Origin: Reyranella sp. CPCC 100927
Lineage (GTDB): Bacteria > Pseudomonadota > Alphaproteobacteria > Reyranellales > Reyranellaceae
Assembly (NCBI RefSeq): GCF_007859315.1
Contig: NZ_VOHA01000029.1
Span: 23,878 to 87,877 of the forward strand
Length of the DNA: 64,000 nt
Direction of reading: 5' to 3'
The notes under the pieces are model-generated. The model was not told where the DNA came from and did no database searches. It saw nothing but the letters and a program-made list of their open reading frames with translations. Made by a program: the position numbers and the translations under genes. Shown here piece by piece: positions 44,491-53,039 of the stretch (the first letter of the stretch is position 1; every line of letters begins with the position of its first letter).

Positions 44491-44495
44491 AGACT

Positions 44496-46031
44496 CTATA
44501 TCTGTCGCCCCGCCTTTTCCCAGTAGGGCGCGCGGAGCTTGCGCTTGAAGATCTTGCCCGAGTCCTCGCGTGGCAGGCCATGCTGGAATTCGACCAGCTT
44601 CGGCACCTTGTAGCCCGCGGTGCGTTCGCGCAGATAGGTACGCACGGCATCGGCCGTGAGGTCGGCGCCTTCCTGCGGCTCGACGTAGGCGGCCAGCGAC
44701 TCGCCGTACTCCTCGTCGGGAATGCCGAACACGGCGCAGTCCTGCACGCCCGGCATGCCGATCAGCACCGCCTCGATCTCGGCCGGATAGATGTTCACGC
44801 CGCCGGAGATCACCATGTCGCGCACGCGATCGCACAGGAACAGATAGCCGTCGTCGTCGACGTAACCGACATCACCGCAGGTGATCAGGCCCTGGCGCTC
44901 GATCTCGCGGCGCTTCTCGTCCATGCCGTTGTAGGTGAAGTCGGGGAAGCCGCCGATGCGCAGATACACCTCGCCGATGTCGTTCGGCCCGAGTTCCTTG
45001 CCGGCGGCATCGAGGATCTTCACCACGGCGCCCGGAATGGGCTTGCCCACCGTGCCGGGCTTGCGCAGCGCTTCTTCCGAATTATGGAAGATGGCACCGC
45101 CGGTTTCGGTGCCGCCGTAGTACTCGTTGATGATCGGCCCCCACCATTCGATCATCTGGCGCTTCACGTCGGGCGGGCAGGGTGCCGCGGCGTGGGTGAC
45201 GAATTTCAGCGACGACAGGTCGTACTTGCGGCGCACGTCGGGCGGTAGCTTCAGCAGCCGCACGAACATCGTGGGCACCATGTGCAGATGCGTGATGCGG
45301 TGCTGCTCGACCTGGCGCAGCAGGTCCTCGGCATCGAAGCGCGGCTGCAGGATCACCAGCCCGCCGTCGCGCGCCGCCGACAGGGCGTAGAGGTTCGGCG
45401 CCGAGTGGTAGACCGGGCCGGTGACCACGGTGCGCATGCCATCGCCCGGCCGGATATCGAAGATGCGTGCCACCATGGCGCCCATAGCGGCCTGCATCTC
45501 GGGTGTCGCCGGCTCGCGGCGCACGCCCTTGGGTCGGCCGGTGGTGCCCGAGGTGTAGATCATGTTGGTGCGGGCCGGCCGCGGCGGCTGGTTCCACGGT
45601 GTCTGCCGCGCCACCCAGTCGTCCCACGCCACTGCGCCCGGCGGCACCGCACACAGATCGGCGGCGATGCCGTAGGCATCGCGGATCTCCGGCGGCGTCG
45701 GCACGACAAAGACGCTGACGTCGGCGGGAATGCCGTCCTTGATCTGCGGCAGCAGGTCGGCGTGCACGACCACGGCCTTGGCGCCGCAATCCGTGACGAT
45801 GTAGCCGGCCTCGTCGGCTTTGAAGTGCCAGTTCACCGGCACGGCATAGGCGCCGACCAGGCCGGCGCCCATGGCGGCCTCGAAGAAGGCGAAGTCGTTG
45901 CGCAGAACCAGCGCCACGGCGCCATTCTCGCCGATGCCCAGCGCGGCGAAGCCCGATGCCGCCCGCGCCGCGCGCTCGAACAACGTGGCCTGTTTCAATT
46001 CGCGCGCGCCGCTGACGATCACCCCATCCAT
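44496..46031 (-). CDS. AMP-dependent acyl-CoA synthetase (fatty-acyl/FadD type)
   Basis: Start ATG 46031 preceded by AGGAGG; the longer frame to 46076 includes repeat sequence. The 511-aa enzyme has MIYTSGTTGRPKGVRRE, YYGGTETGG, GDVGYVDDDGYLFLCDRVRD and the C-terminal Lys of LPREDSGKIFKRKLR. Similar to AliA/FcsA-type long-chain or cyclic-acid CoA ligases. It is divergent from the fused acyl-CoA carboxylase (with a small secreted-protein gene between), which could use its product. Confidence 0.92.
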   Translation of the reverse strand: MDGVIVSGARELKQATLFERAARAASGFAALGIGENGAVALVLRNDFAFFEAAMGAGLVGAYAVPVNWHFKADEAGYIVTDCGAKAVVVHADLLPQIKDGIPADVSVFVVPTPPEIRDAYGIAADLCAVPPGAVAWDDWVARQTPWNQPPRPARTNMIYTSGTTGRPKGVRREPATPEMQAAMGAMVARIFDIRPGDGMRTVVTGPVYHSAPNLYALSAARDGGLVILQPRFDAEDLLRQVEQHRITHLHMVPTMFVRLLKLPPDVRRKYDLSSLKFVTHAAAPCPPDVKRQMIEWWGPIINEYYGGTETGGAIFHNSEEALRKPGTVGKPIPGAVVKILDAAGKELGPNDIGEVYLRIGGFPDFTYNGMDEKRREIERQGLITCGDVGYVDDDGYLFLCDRVRDMVISGGVNIYPAEIEAVLIGMPGVQDCAVFGIPDEEYGESLAAYVEPQEGADLTADAVRTYLRERTAGYKVPKLVEFQHGLPREDSGKIFKRKLRAPYWEKAGRQI

Positions 46032-46048
46032 ACGATCCTCCTCTTGTC

Positions 46049-46116
46049 TGTCATGCCGAACGTAACGAGGAACCAAGGCTGGCGCCTAGACATCTCGCTG
46101 CGTCCGGCAGGATGGA
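46049..46116. repeat. Degenerate copy of the dispersed palindrome family
   Basis: TGTCATGCCGAACGTAACGAGGAA (from 46049) and, inverted, ATCTCGCTGCGTCCGGCAGGATGG (to 46116) resemble the TCATCCCGAGCGNAGCGAGGGATC arms but with several changes. Probably an eroded member of the family. Confidence 0.5.
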
Positions 46117-46132
46117 GCGAGCGCTCGGCCGC

Positions 46133-46342
46133 CTAGCGGAACAGGCGGCAGGGTTTGGTGTCGGACATCTCGCAGACCAGGACGGTCTTCTCCTTCTGCA
46201 ACACGATGAACAGCGTCTGCACGCCGGCCATCGAGGCCGCCTTGACCTCGTAGCCGTCGCGCACGGCCTCGGCCAGGGTGATGGCATGGGCTGATGCCAT
46301 GCCGGCGAGCAGCAATGTCGTAGCGAGGAACAGTCGCTTCAT
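46133..46342 (-). CDS. Small secreted protein, 69 aa
   Basis: ATG 46342 begins a signal peptide (MKRLFLATTLLLAGMASAHA) followed by a 49-aa mature chain, ITLAEAVRDGYEVKAASMAG and LVCEMSDTKPCRLFR, with two cysteines that could pair in the periplasm. Similar short exported proteins of unknown function are common in this group. Divergent from the carboxylase gene (112 bp). Confidence 0.65.
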   Translation of the reverse strand: MKRLFLATTLLLAGMASAHAITLAEAVRDGYEVKAASMAGVQTLFIVLQKEKTVLVCEMSDTKPCRLFR

Positions 46343-46454
46343 CAGGGCTCCCCATCGGGGCGTCGGCGTCGCATGATGCGATCCGTACGAACGGGATATT
46401 CCATGCGATCCGAGGCCGGCACAACCGGCCCGGCACCAGGGACGGGAAGGACGC

Positions 46455-49400
46455 ATGATCAGGAAGTTGTTGATCGCCAACCGGGCGGAGATCGCGATCC
46501 GGATCGCCCGCACGGCGGCCGAGATGGGCATTGTCACGACAGGCGTCTTTTCCGAGGACGACGCGGCGTCGCTGCACACGCGCAAGGTCGACGAGGCGCG
46601 ACCGCTGCGGGGTGCCGGCGTGGCGGCGTATCTCGACATGGCGCAGATCATCGACATCGCGCGGGACGCCGGCTGCGATGCGATCCATCCCGGCTACGGC
46701 TTCCTGAGCGAGAACGCCGCGTTTGCGCAGCGCTGCGCCGAGGCCGGCCTTACCTTCGTCGGCCCGCGGCCCGAGACCCTGGCGGTCTTCGGCGACAAAG
46801 CCAAGGCGCGGGCGCTGGCGCAAGCCTGCAAGATCCCGGTGCCGGCCGGCACGTCGGGGACGACCACGCTCGCGGCGGCGCGCCAGTTCATGGAGCAGCT
46901 GGGCGAGGGCAGCGCCGTCATGCTCAAGGCTGTGGCCGGCGGCGGCGGTCGCGGCATGCGGCCAGTGCACCATCCCGACGAACTGGAACAGGCCTATGCG
47001 CGCTGCGCCTCGGAAGCACAACAGGCCTTTGGCGACGGCGCGCTCTATGTCGAGCAGCTGCTGCCGCGCGTGCGTCATATCGAGGTGCAGGTGGTGGGTG
47101 ACGGTAGCGGTGCCGTCGCCCATCTGTGGGATCGCGACTGCTCCCTGCAACGCCAGCGCCAGAAGCTGATCGAGATCGCGCCGGCGACACATCTGCCGGC
47201 GGAGGTGCGCGCGGCGCTGCTGGAGGCCGCCACGACGATCGCGGCGGCCTCCCGCTATGCCGGTCTCGGCACCGTCGAGTTCCTGGTCGAGACGCAACCC
47301 GCCACCCGGCCGCGGTTCTTCTTCGTCGAGGCCAATGCACGCTTGCAGGTCGAGCACACGGTGACCGAGGAAGTGCTGGGCCTCGACCTTGTGCGCCTGC
47401 AACTGGCGATCGCCGGCGGCGAAACGCTGGCAGGGTTGGGATTGACGCAGGATCGTGTGCCGGCGCCGCGCGGCACGGCGGTGCAGGTGCGCATCAACAT
47501 GGAGACCATGGCGCCCGACGGCACCAGTCGCCCCGCCGGCGGCACGCTCGTCGCCTACGATCCGCCGTCGGGTCCCGGCATCCGGGTCGACGGTTTCGGC
47601 TACGCCGGCTACCGCACCGGCGTGCGCTTCGACTCGCTGCTGGGCAAGCTGATCGTGCACGCCGGCGCCGGCGACCTGGTGGCGGCCCTGGGCAAGGCTT
47701 ACCGCGCGGTGTGCGAGTTCCGCATTGCCGGCGTCGCCACCAACACGGCCTTCCTGCAGAACCTGCTGCGCCATCCCGACGTCATCGCCGGGCGCGTCGA
47801 TACCCGCTTCGTCGAAACGCACATCGCGGCCCTCCTGGCGACGGACAATGGCGAGCATGCCAGGCTGTTCTTCGAGCCGGCGGGCGCCGCCACGGCATCG
47901 CCGCGGCTGGCTGGCGTGAAGCTCGACAGCGCCGATCCACTGGCTGTCCTGGCGCTGGGCAAGCAGGAGACCGCCGCGCCAGCCGTCGCTTTCGACGAAC
48001 TGGTCGCGGGTGCCGCTGGCGAAACGGAGGGACCGGAAGGCACCACGCCGCTGGTGGCGCCCATGCAAGGCACCATCGTCAGCCTCTCGGTGCGTGTCGG
48101 CGATACCGTGCGCGCCGGCCAGCCCGTGCTGGTGATGGAAGCGATGAAGATGGAGCACGTGATTGCCGCCGACACCGCCGGCATCGTGCGCGAACTCACG
48201 GTCGGGCAGGGTGATACCGTGTTCGAGGGGCACGCGCTCGCCTTCATCGAGCCGGCCGAGGTCGCCGGCGCCGTGGCCGAGCGCAGCGACGACGGCGATC
48301 TCGACGCGATCCGCCCCGACCTCGCCGAAGTGCTCAAGCGCCAGGGTGTCACCCAGGACGCGGCGCGGCCCGATGCCGTGGCGCGCCGGCGCAAGACCGG
48401 TCAGCGCACGGCGCGCGAGAACATTGCCGCGCTGTGCGATCCCGGTTCGTTCGTCGAGTATGGCTCGCTCGCCGTGGCGGCGCGGCGCCAGCGCAACACG
48501 CTCGAGGAGCTGATCGAGCGCACGCCGGCTGACGGCATGGTGATGGGCCTGGGCCGCGTGAACGGCGACCTGTTCCCCGATGCGCAGGCGCGGGTGGCGG
48601 CGATCGCCTACGACTACACGGTGCTCGCCGGCACCCAGGGCTACAAGAACCACGAGAAGAAGGACCGCATGTTCGAGCTGGCGACGCACTGGCGCCTGCC
48701 GATCGTGTTCTTCACCGAAGGCGGCGGCGGCCGGCCCGGCGATACCGACGGCGTGTTCGCCGGCCAGCTTCACGTGCGCGCGTTCGAGCTGTTCAACAAG
48801 CTCTCCGGCCTGGTGCCGCTGGTCGGCGTGGTGTCGGGCCGCTGCTTCGCCGGCAACGCAGTGATGCTGGGCTGCTGCGACGTCATCATCGCCACCGCCA
48901 ACGCCAATATCGGCATGGGTGGCCCGGCCATGATCGAGGGCGGCGGGCTCGGCATCTTCCGGCCCGAGGACGTCGGACCGATGAGCGTGCAGGTGAACAA
49001 CGGCGTGGTCGACATCGCCGTCGCCGACGAGCCGGAGGCGGCGCAGGTCGCGAAGAAATATCTCTCCTACTTCCAGGGCGCGGTCGCGCAATGGGACTGC
49101 GCCGATCAGCGCCGGCTGCGCAAGCTGATCCCGGAGAACCGGCTGCGCGTCTATGACGTGCGCCAGGTGATTGCGAGCCTGGCCGATACCGATTCGGTGC
49201 TGGAACTGCGACCGCGCTTTGGGCGTGCGCTGATCACGGCGTTCATCCGCATCGAGGGCCGGCCGATGGGCGTGCTGGCCAACAATGCGATGCACCTGGG
49301 CGGCGCCATCGACAGCGATGCTGCCGACAAGGCGGCGCGCTTCATGCAGCTGTGCGATGCCTTCGACATCCCGCTGCTGTCGTTGTGCGACACACCGGGC

Positions 49401-49865
49401 AACATGGTGGGCCCCGAGGCCGAGAAGGCGGCGCTGGTGCGCCATTGCAGCCGCGTGTTCGTGACCGGCGCCAACCTCACGGTGCCGATGTTCTCCGTCG
49501 TGTTGCGCAAGGCGTATGGCCTGGGCGCGCAGGGCATGGTAGGCGGCAGCTTCCGCGCGCCGTTCTTCGCCGTGGCGTGGCCCACGGCCGAATTCGGTCC
49601 GATGGGGCTCGAGGGTGCGGTCAAGCTCGGCTATCGCAACGAGATCGCGGCCATCACCGATCCCGCCGAACGCAAGGCGTTCTTCGATCGCATGGTGGCG
49701 CAGATGTACGAGCAGGGAAAAGGATTGAGCGCCGCATCGCTGTTCGAGATCGACGACGTCATCGATCCCGCCGACACCCGCCGCTGGATCATGGGCGGCC
49801 TGCGCTCCTTGCCGCCGCCCAAGCCGCGCGAGGGCAAGAAGCGGGCATGGGTGGATACGTGGTGA
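46455..49865 (+). CDS. Single-chain biotin-dependent acyl-CoA carboxylase (BC-BCCP-CT fusion, LCC-like)
   Basis: The 1136-aa protein unites all three activities. Residues 1-455 are biotin carboxylase (KLLIANRAEIAIRIARTAAE, AVAGGGGRGMRPVH, FFVEANARLQVEH). Residues about 530-605 are a biotinyl domain with VLVMEAMKMEHVIAAD, biotinylated at Lys565. Residues about 625-1136 are the fused carboxyltransferase (N-CT KTGQRTARENIAALCDPGSF; C-CT FCDTPGN-type LSLCDTPGNMVGPEAEKAAL). This order matches the single-chain long-chain acyl-CoA carboxylase described from mycobacteria and found in rhizobia-like bacteria. Substrate is an acyl-CoA of unknown chain length. SD GGAAGGA precedes ATG 46455. Confidence 0.92.
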   Translation: MIRKLLIANRAEIAIRIARTAAEMGIVTTGVFSEDDAASLHTRKVDEARPLRGAGVAAYLDMAQIIDIARDAGCDAIHPGYGFLSENAAFAQRCAEAGLTFVGPRPETLAVFGDKAKARALAQACKIPVPAGTSGTTTLAAARQFMEQLGEGSAVMLKAVAGGGGRGMRPVHHPDELEQAYARCASEAQQAFGDGALYVEQLLPRVRHIEVQVVGDGSGAVAHLWDRDCSLQRQRQKLIEIAPATHLPAEVRAALLEAATTIAAASRYAGLGTVEFLVETQPATRPRFFFVEANARLQVEHTVTEEVLGLDLVRLQLAIAGGETLAGLGLTQDRVPAPRGTAVQVRINMETMAPDGTSRPAGGTLVAYDPPSGPGIRVDGFGYAGYRTGVRFDSLLGKLIVHAGAGDLVAALGKAYRAVCEFRIAGVATNTAFLQNLLRHPDVIAGRVDTRFVETHIAALLATDNGEHARLFFEPAGAATASPRLAGVKLDSADPLAVLALGKQETAAPAVAFDELVAGAAGETEGPEGTTPLVAPMQGTIVSLSVRVGDTVRAGQPVLVMEAMKMEHVIAADTAGIVRELTVGQGDTVFEGHALAFIEPAEVAGAVAERSDDGDLDAIRPDLAEVLKRQGVTQDAARPDAVARRRKTGQRTARENIAALCDPGSFVEYGSLAVAARRQRNTLEELIERTPADGMVMGLGRVNGDLFPDAQARVAAIAYDYTVLAGTQGYKNHEKKDRMFELATHWRLPIVFFTEGGGGRPGDTDGVFAGQLHVRAFELFNKLSGLVPLVGVVSGRCFAGNAVMLGCCDVIIATANANIGMGGPAMIEGGGLGIFRPEDVGPMSVQVNNGVVDIAVADEPEAAQVAKKYLSYFQGAVAQWDCADQRRLRKLIPENRLRVYDVRQVIASLADTDSVLELRPRFGRALITAFIRIEGRPMGVLANNAMHLGGAIDSDAADKAARFMQLCDAFDIPLLSLCDTPGNMVGPEAEKAALVRHCSRVFVTGANLTVPMFSVVLRKAYGLGAQGMVGGSFRAPFFAVAWPTAEFGPMGLEGAVKLGYRNEIAAITDPAERKAFFDRMVAQMYEQGKGLSAASLFEIDDVIDPADTRRWIMGGLRSLPPPKPREGKKRAWVDTW

Positions 49866-49925
49866 TTGATGAACGCAGCGTCACCAAAGGAGCGAGATGC
49901 ATGGATGCGATGCACGCGTTCCATG

Positions 49926-49936
49926 TTGCGCTGCAG
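49926..49936. promoter_or_regulatory. PhaR-like box TTGC-GCT-GCAG upstream of phaA
   Basis: TTGC-N3-GCAG lies in the 244-bp gap between the carboxylase and phaA. The extended sequence (TTGCGCTGCAGCATGACC) closely resembles the first box before phaB (TTGCATTGCAGCATGACT). No gene is seen in this gap. Confidence 0.5.
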
Positions 49937-50109
49937 CATGACCTGTGCGACAAGCCCGCCGACATCGCCCAGGGACAGCGCTGGGCCGGCTTGAGCCGGC
50001 GGGAACGGCGGGTCTACAGTCAGGGGCGGTCGCAAGTCCCGCGTAGCCACACACACCGCGTCGTGGCGGTCGCCTCGGGCGCCGCGCCGCCTTTCCGGAG
50101 GGGATGTTC

Positions 50110-51285
50110 ATGACCGATATCGTCATCGCCGCAGCAGCACGCACACCAGTGGGTAGTTTCAATGGCGCGTTCGGCGGACTGCCCGCGCATGAACTGGGCA
50201 GGATTGCCGTCAAAGGGGCGATGGACCGTGCCGGCGTGAAGCCGGAAGAGGTCGATGAGATCATCCTCGGCCAGATCCTGCAGGCCGGCCAGGGCCAGAA
50301 CCCGGCGCGCCAGGCGGCGGTGAATGCCGGCGTGCCGGTCGAGAAGACCGCGTTCGCCATCAACCAGCTCTGCGGTTCGGGCCTGCGCGCGGTGGCGCTG
50401 GGCTACCAGGCGATCCGCAACGGCGATGCCAACATCATGGTGGTGGGCGGCCAGGAGAGCATGAGCCAGGCGCCGCACGTGGCGCATATCCGCGACGGCG
50501 TGAAGATGGGCGAGCTGAAGTTCGTCGACTCCATGCTCAAGGACGGCCTGTGGGACGCCTTCCACGGCTACCACATGGGCAACACCGCCGAGAACGTGGC
50601 GCAGAAGTACCAGATCACCCGCGCCGAGCAGGACGCGTTTGCCTGCTCATCGCAGAACAAGGCTGAGGCGGCGCAGAAGGCCGGCCGCTTCAAGGACGAG
50701 ATCGTCCCGGTCACCGTGAAGACCCGCAAGGGCGACGTCGTCGTCGACAGCGACGAGTTCCCGCGCCACGGCACCACGGTCGAGGCGCTGGGCAAGCTGC
50801 GGCCGGCGTTCAGCAAGGACGGCTCGGTGACGGCCGGCAACGCCTCGGGCATCAATGACGGCGCCGCCGCCGTGGTGTTGATGACGGCGGACGAGGCCAA
50901 GAAGCGCGGCGTCAAGCCGATGGCCAAGATCGTGTCGTGGGCCACCACCGGCGTCGATCCGTCGATCATGGGCATCGGCCCGGTGACCGCCACCAAGAAG
51001 GCGCTCGAGAAGGCCGGCTGGACGGTCAAGGACCTCGACCTGGTCGAGGCCAACGAGGCATTCGCCGCCCAGGCGCTGGCGGTCGGCAAGGAGCTGGGCC
51101 TCGACCCCGCCAAGCTCAACGTCAATGGCGGCGCCATCGCCATCGGCCACCCCATCGGGGCCTCGGGCGCACGCATCCTCACCACCCTGTTGTTCGAGAT
51201 GCAGAAGCGCGATGCCAAGAAGGGCCTCGCCACCCTGTGCATCGGCGGCGGCATGGGCATCGCCATGTGCGTCGAGCGGACGTAG
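50110..51285 (+). CDS. phaA: Acetyl-CoA C-acetyltransferase (beta-ketothiolase)
   Basis: Condenses two acetyl-CoA to acetoacetyl-CoA, first step of PHB synthesis. ATG 50110 is favoured over 50104 because GGAGGGG lies about nine bases upstream. The 391-aa thiolase has the acylated Cys in [26 protein letters not shown], His in [17 protein letters not shown] and C-terminal Cys in [13 protein letters not shown]. phaB follows after 138 bp that hold two PhaR-like boxes. Confidence 0.97.
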   Translation: MTDIVIAAAARTPVGSFNGAFGGLPAHELGRIAVKGAMDRAGVKPEEVDEIILGQILQAGQGQNPARQAAVNAGVPVEKTAFAINQLCGSGLRAVALGYQAIRNGDANIMVVGGQESMSQAPHVAHIRDGVKMGELKFVDSMLKDGLWDAFHGYHMGNTAENVAQKYQITRAEQDAFACSSQNKAEAAQKAGRFKDEIVPVTVKTRKGDVVVDSDEFPRHGTTVEALGKLRPAFSKDGSVTAGNASGINDGAAAVVLMTADEAKKRGVKPMAKIVSWATTGVDPSIMGIGPVTATKKALEKAGWTVKDLDLVEANEAFAAQALAVGKELGLDPAKLNVNGGAIAIGHPIGASGARILTTLLFEMQKRDAKKGLATLCIGGGMGIAMCVERT

Positions 51286-51303
51286 AAGATTCACAGATCG
51301 TTT

Positions 51304-51345
51304 TTGCATTGCAGCATGACTGTCAAGGGTCTTGCTGCAGTGCAG
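51304..51345. promoter_or_regulatory. Two PhaR-like boxes upstream of phaB
   Basis: TTGC-ATT-GCAG (51304-51314) and CTGC-AGT-GCAG (51335-51345) sit 31 bp apart in the phaA-phaB gap. The second exactly matches CTGC-N3-GCAG, the form reported for PhaR operators in Rhodobacter/Paracoccus. Their presence suggests phaB has its own PhaR-controlled promoter rather than relying only on read-through. Confidence 0.65.
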
Positions 51346-51423
51346 CATTTTCGGTAGAAGATCATCCGGCAGCCGGCGACAAGGCACGGCCGGCAAGCAA
51401 GACGCGTAACCTGGGAGGATATC

Positions 51424-52146
51424 ATGGCTCGCGTGGCATTGGTCACTGGCGGCACCCGCGGCATCGGCGCGGCCGTCTCCAAAATGTTGAAGGACAAGGG
51501 CTACACCGTGGCGGCGAATTACGCCGGCAACGATGAGGCCGCGAAGAAGTTCAAGAGTGAGACCGGCATCGCCGTCTACAAGTTCGACGTCGGTGACTTC
51601 GCCGCCGTGCAGGCGGCGGTGGCGCAGATCGAGAAGGATCTCGGTCCGATTGACGTCGTGGTCAACAACGCCGGCATCACGCGCGACGGCACCATGAAGC
51701 GGCTCAGCCGCGATCATTGGGACGCCGTGATCGATACCAACCTCGGCTCGTGCTTCAACGTCTGCAAGGCGGTGTGGGACGGCATGAACGGCCGCGGTTT
51801 CGGCCGCATCGTCAACATCGGCTCGATCAATGGCCAGGGCGGCCAGTACGGCCAGGTCAACTACGCCGCCGCCAAGTCGGGCATCCACGGCTTCACCAAG
51901 GCGCTGGCCCAGGAGGGCGCCGCCAAGGGCGTCACTGTCAACGCCATCGCGCCGGGCTACACCGACACCGACATGGTCTCGGCCGTGCCGGCGCCGGTGC
52001 TGGAGAAGATCGTCGCCAAGATCCCCGTCGGCCGGCTCGGCAAGGCCGACGAGATCGCGCGCGGCGTGGTGTTCCTGGTCGCCGACGACGCCGGCTTCAT
52101 CACCGGCTCGACGCTCAGCATCAACGGCGGCCAGCACATGTACTGA
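51424..52146 (+). CDS. phaB: NADPH-dependent acetoacetyl-CoA reductase
   Basis: Reduces acetoacetyl-CoA to (R)-3-hydroxybutyryl-CoA, the PHB monomer. The 240-aa short-chain dehydrogenase has the nucleotide loop TGGTRGIG, NNAG, the catalytic Ser/Tyr/Lys in NIGSINGQGGQYGQVNYAAA KSG and the PhaB-typical GYTDTDMV and INGGQHMY end. SD GGGAGGAT precedes ATG 51424. Confidence 0.97.
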   Translation: MARVALVTGGTRGIGAAVSKMLKDKGYTVAANYAGNDEAAKKFKSETGIAVYKFDVGDFAAVQAAVAQIEKDLGPIDVVVNNAGITRDGTMKRLSRDHWDAVIDTNLGSCFNVCKAVWDGMNGRGFGRIVNIGSINGQGGQYGQVNYAAAKSGIHGFTKALAQEGAAKGVTVNAIAPGYTDTDMVSAVPAPVLEKIVAKIPVGRLGKADEIARGVVFLVADDAGFITGSTLSINGGQHMY

Positions 52147-52148
52147 GC

Positions 52149-52253
52149 TTCCTGGGAGCGCGGCTGCGGCCCGCGTTCCCCGGCAAAAGCTATGCGGTCG
52201 CCTGTGTGCATAGCGCCGAAGCGCGCGCGGAGAGACGCCCGCGCTCCCAGGAA
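52149..52253. repeat. Inverted repeat TTCCTGGGAGCGCGG around 75 bp
   Basis: Arms 52149-52163 and 52239-52253 are perfect 15-bp complements starting two bases after the phaB stop. The element could terminate the pha transcript and represents a second intergenic repeat type (CCTGGGAGCGCGG...). Confidence 0.7.
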
Positions 52254-52342
52254 CCAAGGCACTTGCCTGTGACGTCCGCAAACCGCGAGCACGGGCCGTA
52301 CCATCCGCACTAGAGGGACCTCACCGAACAGAGGTGAGGTCC

Positions 52343-52798
52343 ATGCAGAGCGACGACAGCAAAGCACTCGTCAAGGCAGCGTGGGCTGCCTTCGCCAGCC
52401 GCGATCCCGACCGGATCGCGGCTTTTTTTACGGACGACGCCGAATGGCGGGCGCCGGCCGGCAACGCCACGGCCGTCGCGCTCGACGTGACGCATCACAT
52501 GGTCGGCGCCGCCGCGATCGCGGCCTTCATCGCGACCGGCATGCGACGTCTCTTCACGGATGTATCGATCACGTTTCGCGGCTTTCACGCCGACGGCCCC
52601 ATTGTCGTGGTCGAGGAGCGCATGTCGGCGCGGCTGCCCAACGGCATCGCCTACGCCAACGACTATTGCTTCATCTTCGAATGCGGCGACGGCCGCATCG
52701 CGCGCGTGCGCGAATACATGGACACGCTGGGCGGCCATCAACAGGTGTTCGCCGCGGGACACCCGCTGCGCGGTGACGGCGGTACGAGCGTGGGTTGA
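52343..52798 (+). CDS. SnoaL/NTF2-like protein
   Basis: ATG 52343 is preceded by GAGGTGAGG. The 151-aa protein shows the ketosteroid-isomerase-like cone fold pattern: VKAAWAAFASRDPDRIAAFF, TDDAEWRAPAG, a middle HHMVGAAAIAAFI and the closing IARVREYMDTLGGHQQVF. Such proteins are isomerases, cyclases, hydrolases or ligand-binding; substrate unknown. Confidence 0.85.
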   Translation: MQSDDSKALVKAAWAAFASRDPDRIAAFFTDDAEWRAPAGNATAVALDVTHHMVGAAAIAAFIATGMRRLFTDVSITFRGFHADGPIVVVEERMSARLPNGIAYANDYCFIFECGDGRIARVREYMDTLGGHQQVFAAGHPLRGDGGTSVG

Positions 52799-52800
52799 CG

Positions 52801-52878
52801 CGCTGGGGGCGCGCGACTCCGTCGCGCGTCTTCTTTTCAGCACCCCATGACGCGCCACGGAGTGGCGCGCGCCCAGCG
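52801..52878. repeat. Dispersed GC-rich inverted repeat between convergent genes
   Basis: Arms 52801-52830 and 52849-52878 match at 27 of 30 positions when inverted, and each arm contains its own small hairpin (GCGCG.CTCCGT.GCGCG). It sits between the SnoaL gene and the cio operon, where it may serve as a bidirectional terminator. Confidence 0.75.
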
Positions 52879-52903
52879 TGTGATCATCGCGACGTGGTCG
52901 TAC

Positions 52904-53038
52904 CTACGTCAGCGTCAGCTTCATCACCATGCGCAGCAGATACGCGATGCCCGCGACCGCGGCGACGCCGCCGAGCCACAGCAGGATGAACCAGCCGAGG
53001 CGGCGCCAGCGCGGATGGGCAGGAACCGGCAGCGCCAT
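52904..53038 (-). CDS. Small cytochrome bd subunit (DUF2474, CydX-like)
   Basis: The 44-aa peptide has one transmembrane segment (WFILLWLGGVAAVAGIAYLL) preceded by a basic HPRWRRLG. Its stop-adjacent position directly after cioB (1 bp gap) and its form match the DUF2474/CydX-type single-span subunit that stabilises bd oxidases. Confidence 0.85.
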   Translation of the reverse strand: MALPVPAHPRWRRLGWFILLWLGGVAAVAGIAYLLRMVMKLTLT

Positions 53039-53039
53039 G

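Noticed and set aside
46086..49445. 1119-codon open frame on the minus strand opposite the fused acyl-CoA carboxylase
   Set aside because: Its translation is His/Arg/Gln-rich with no domain, and it mirrors the codon bias of the plus-strand gene; a common artefact of GC-rich genomes.
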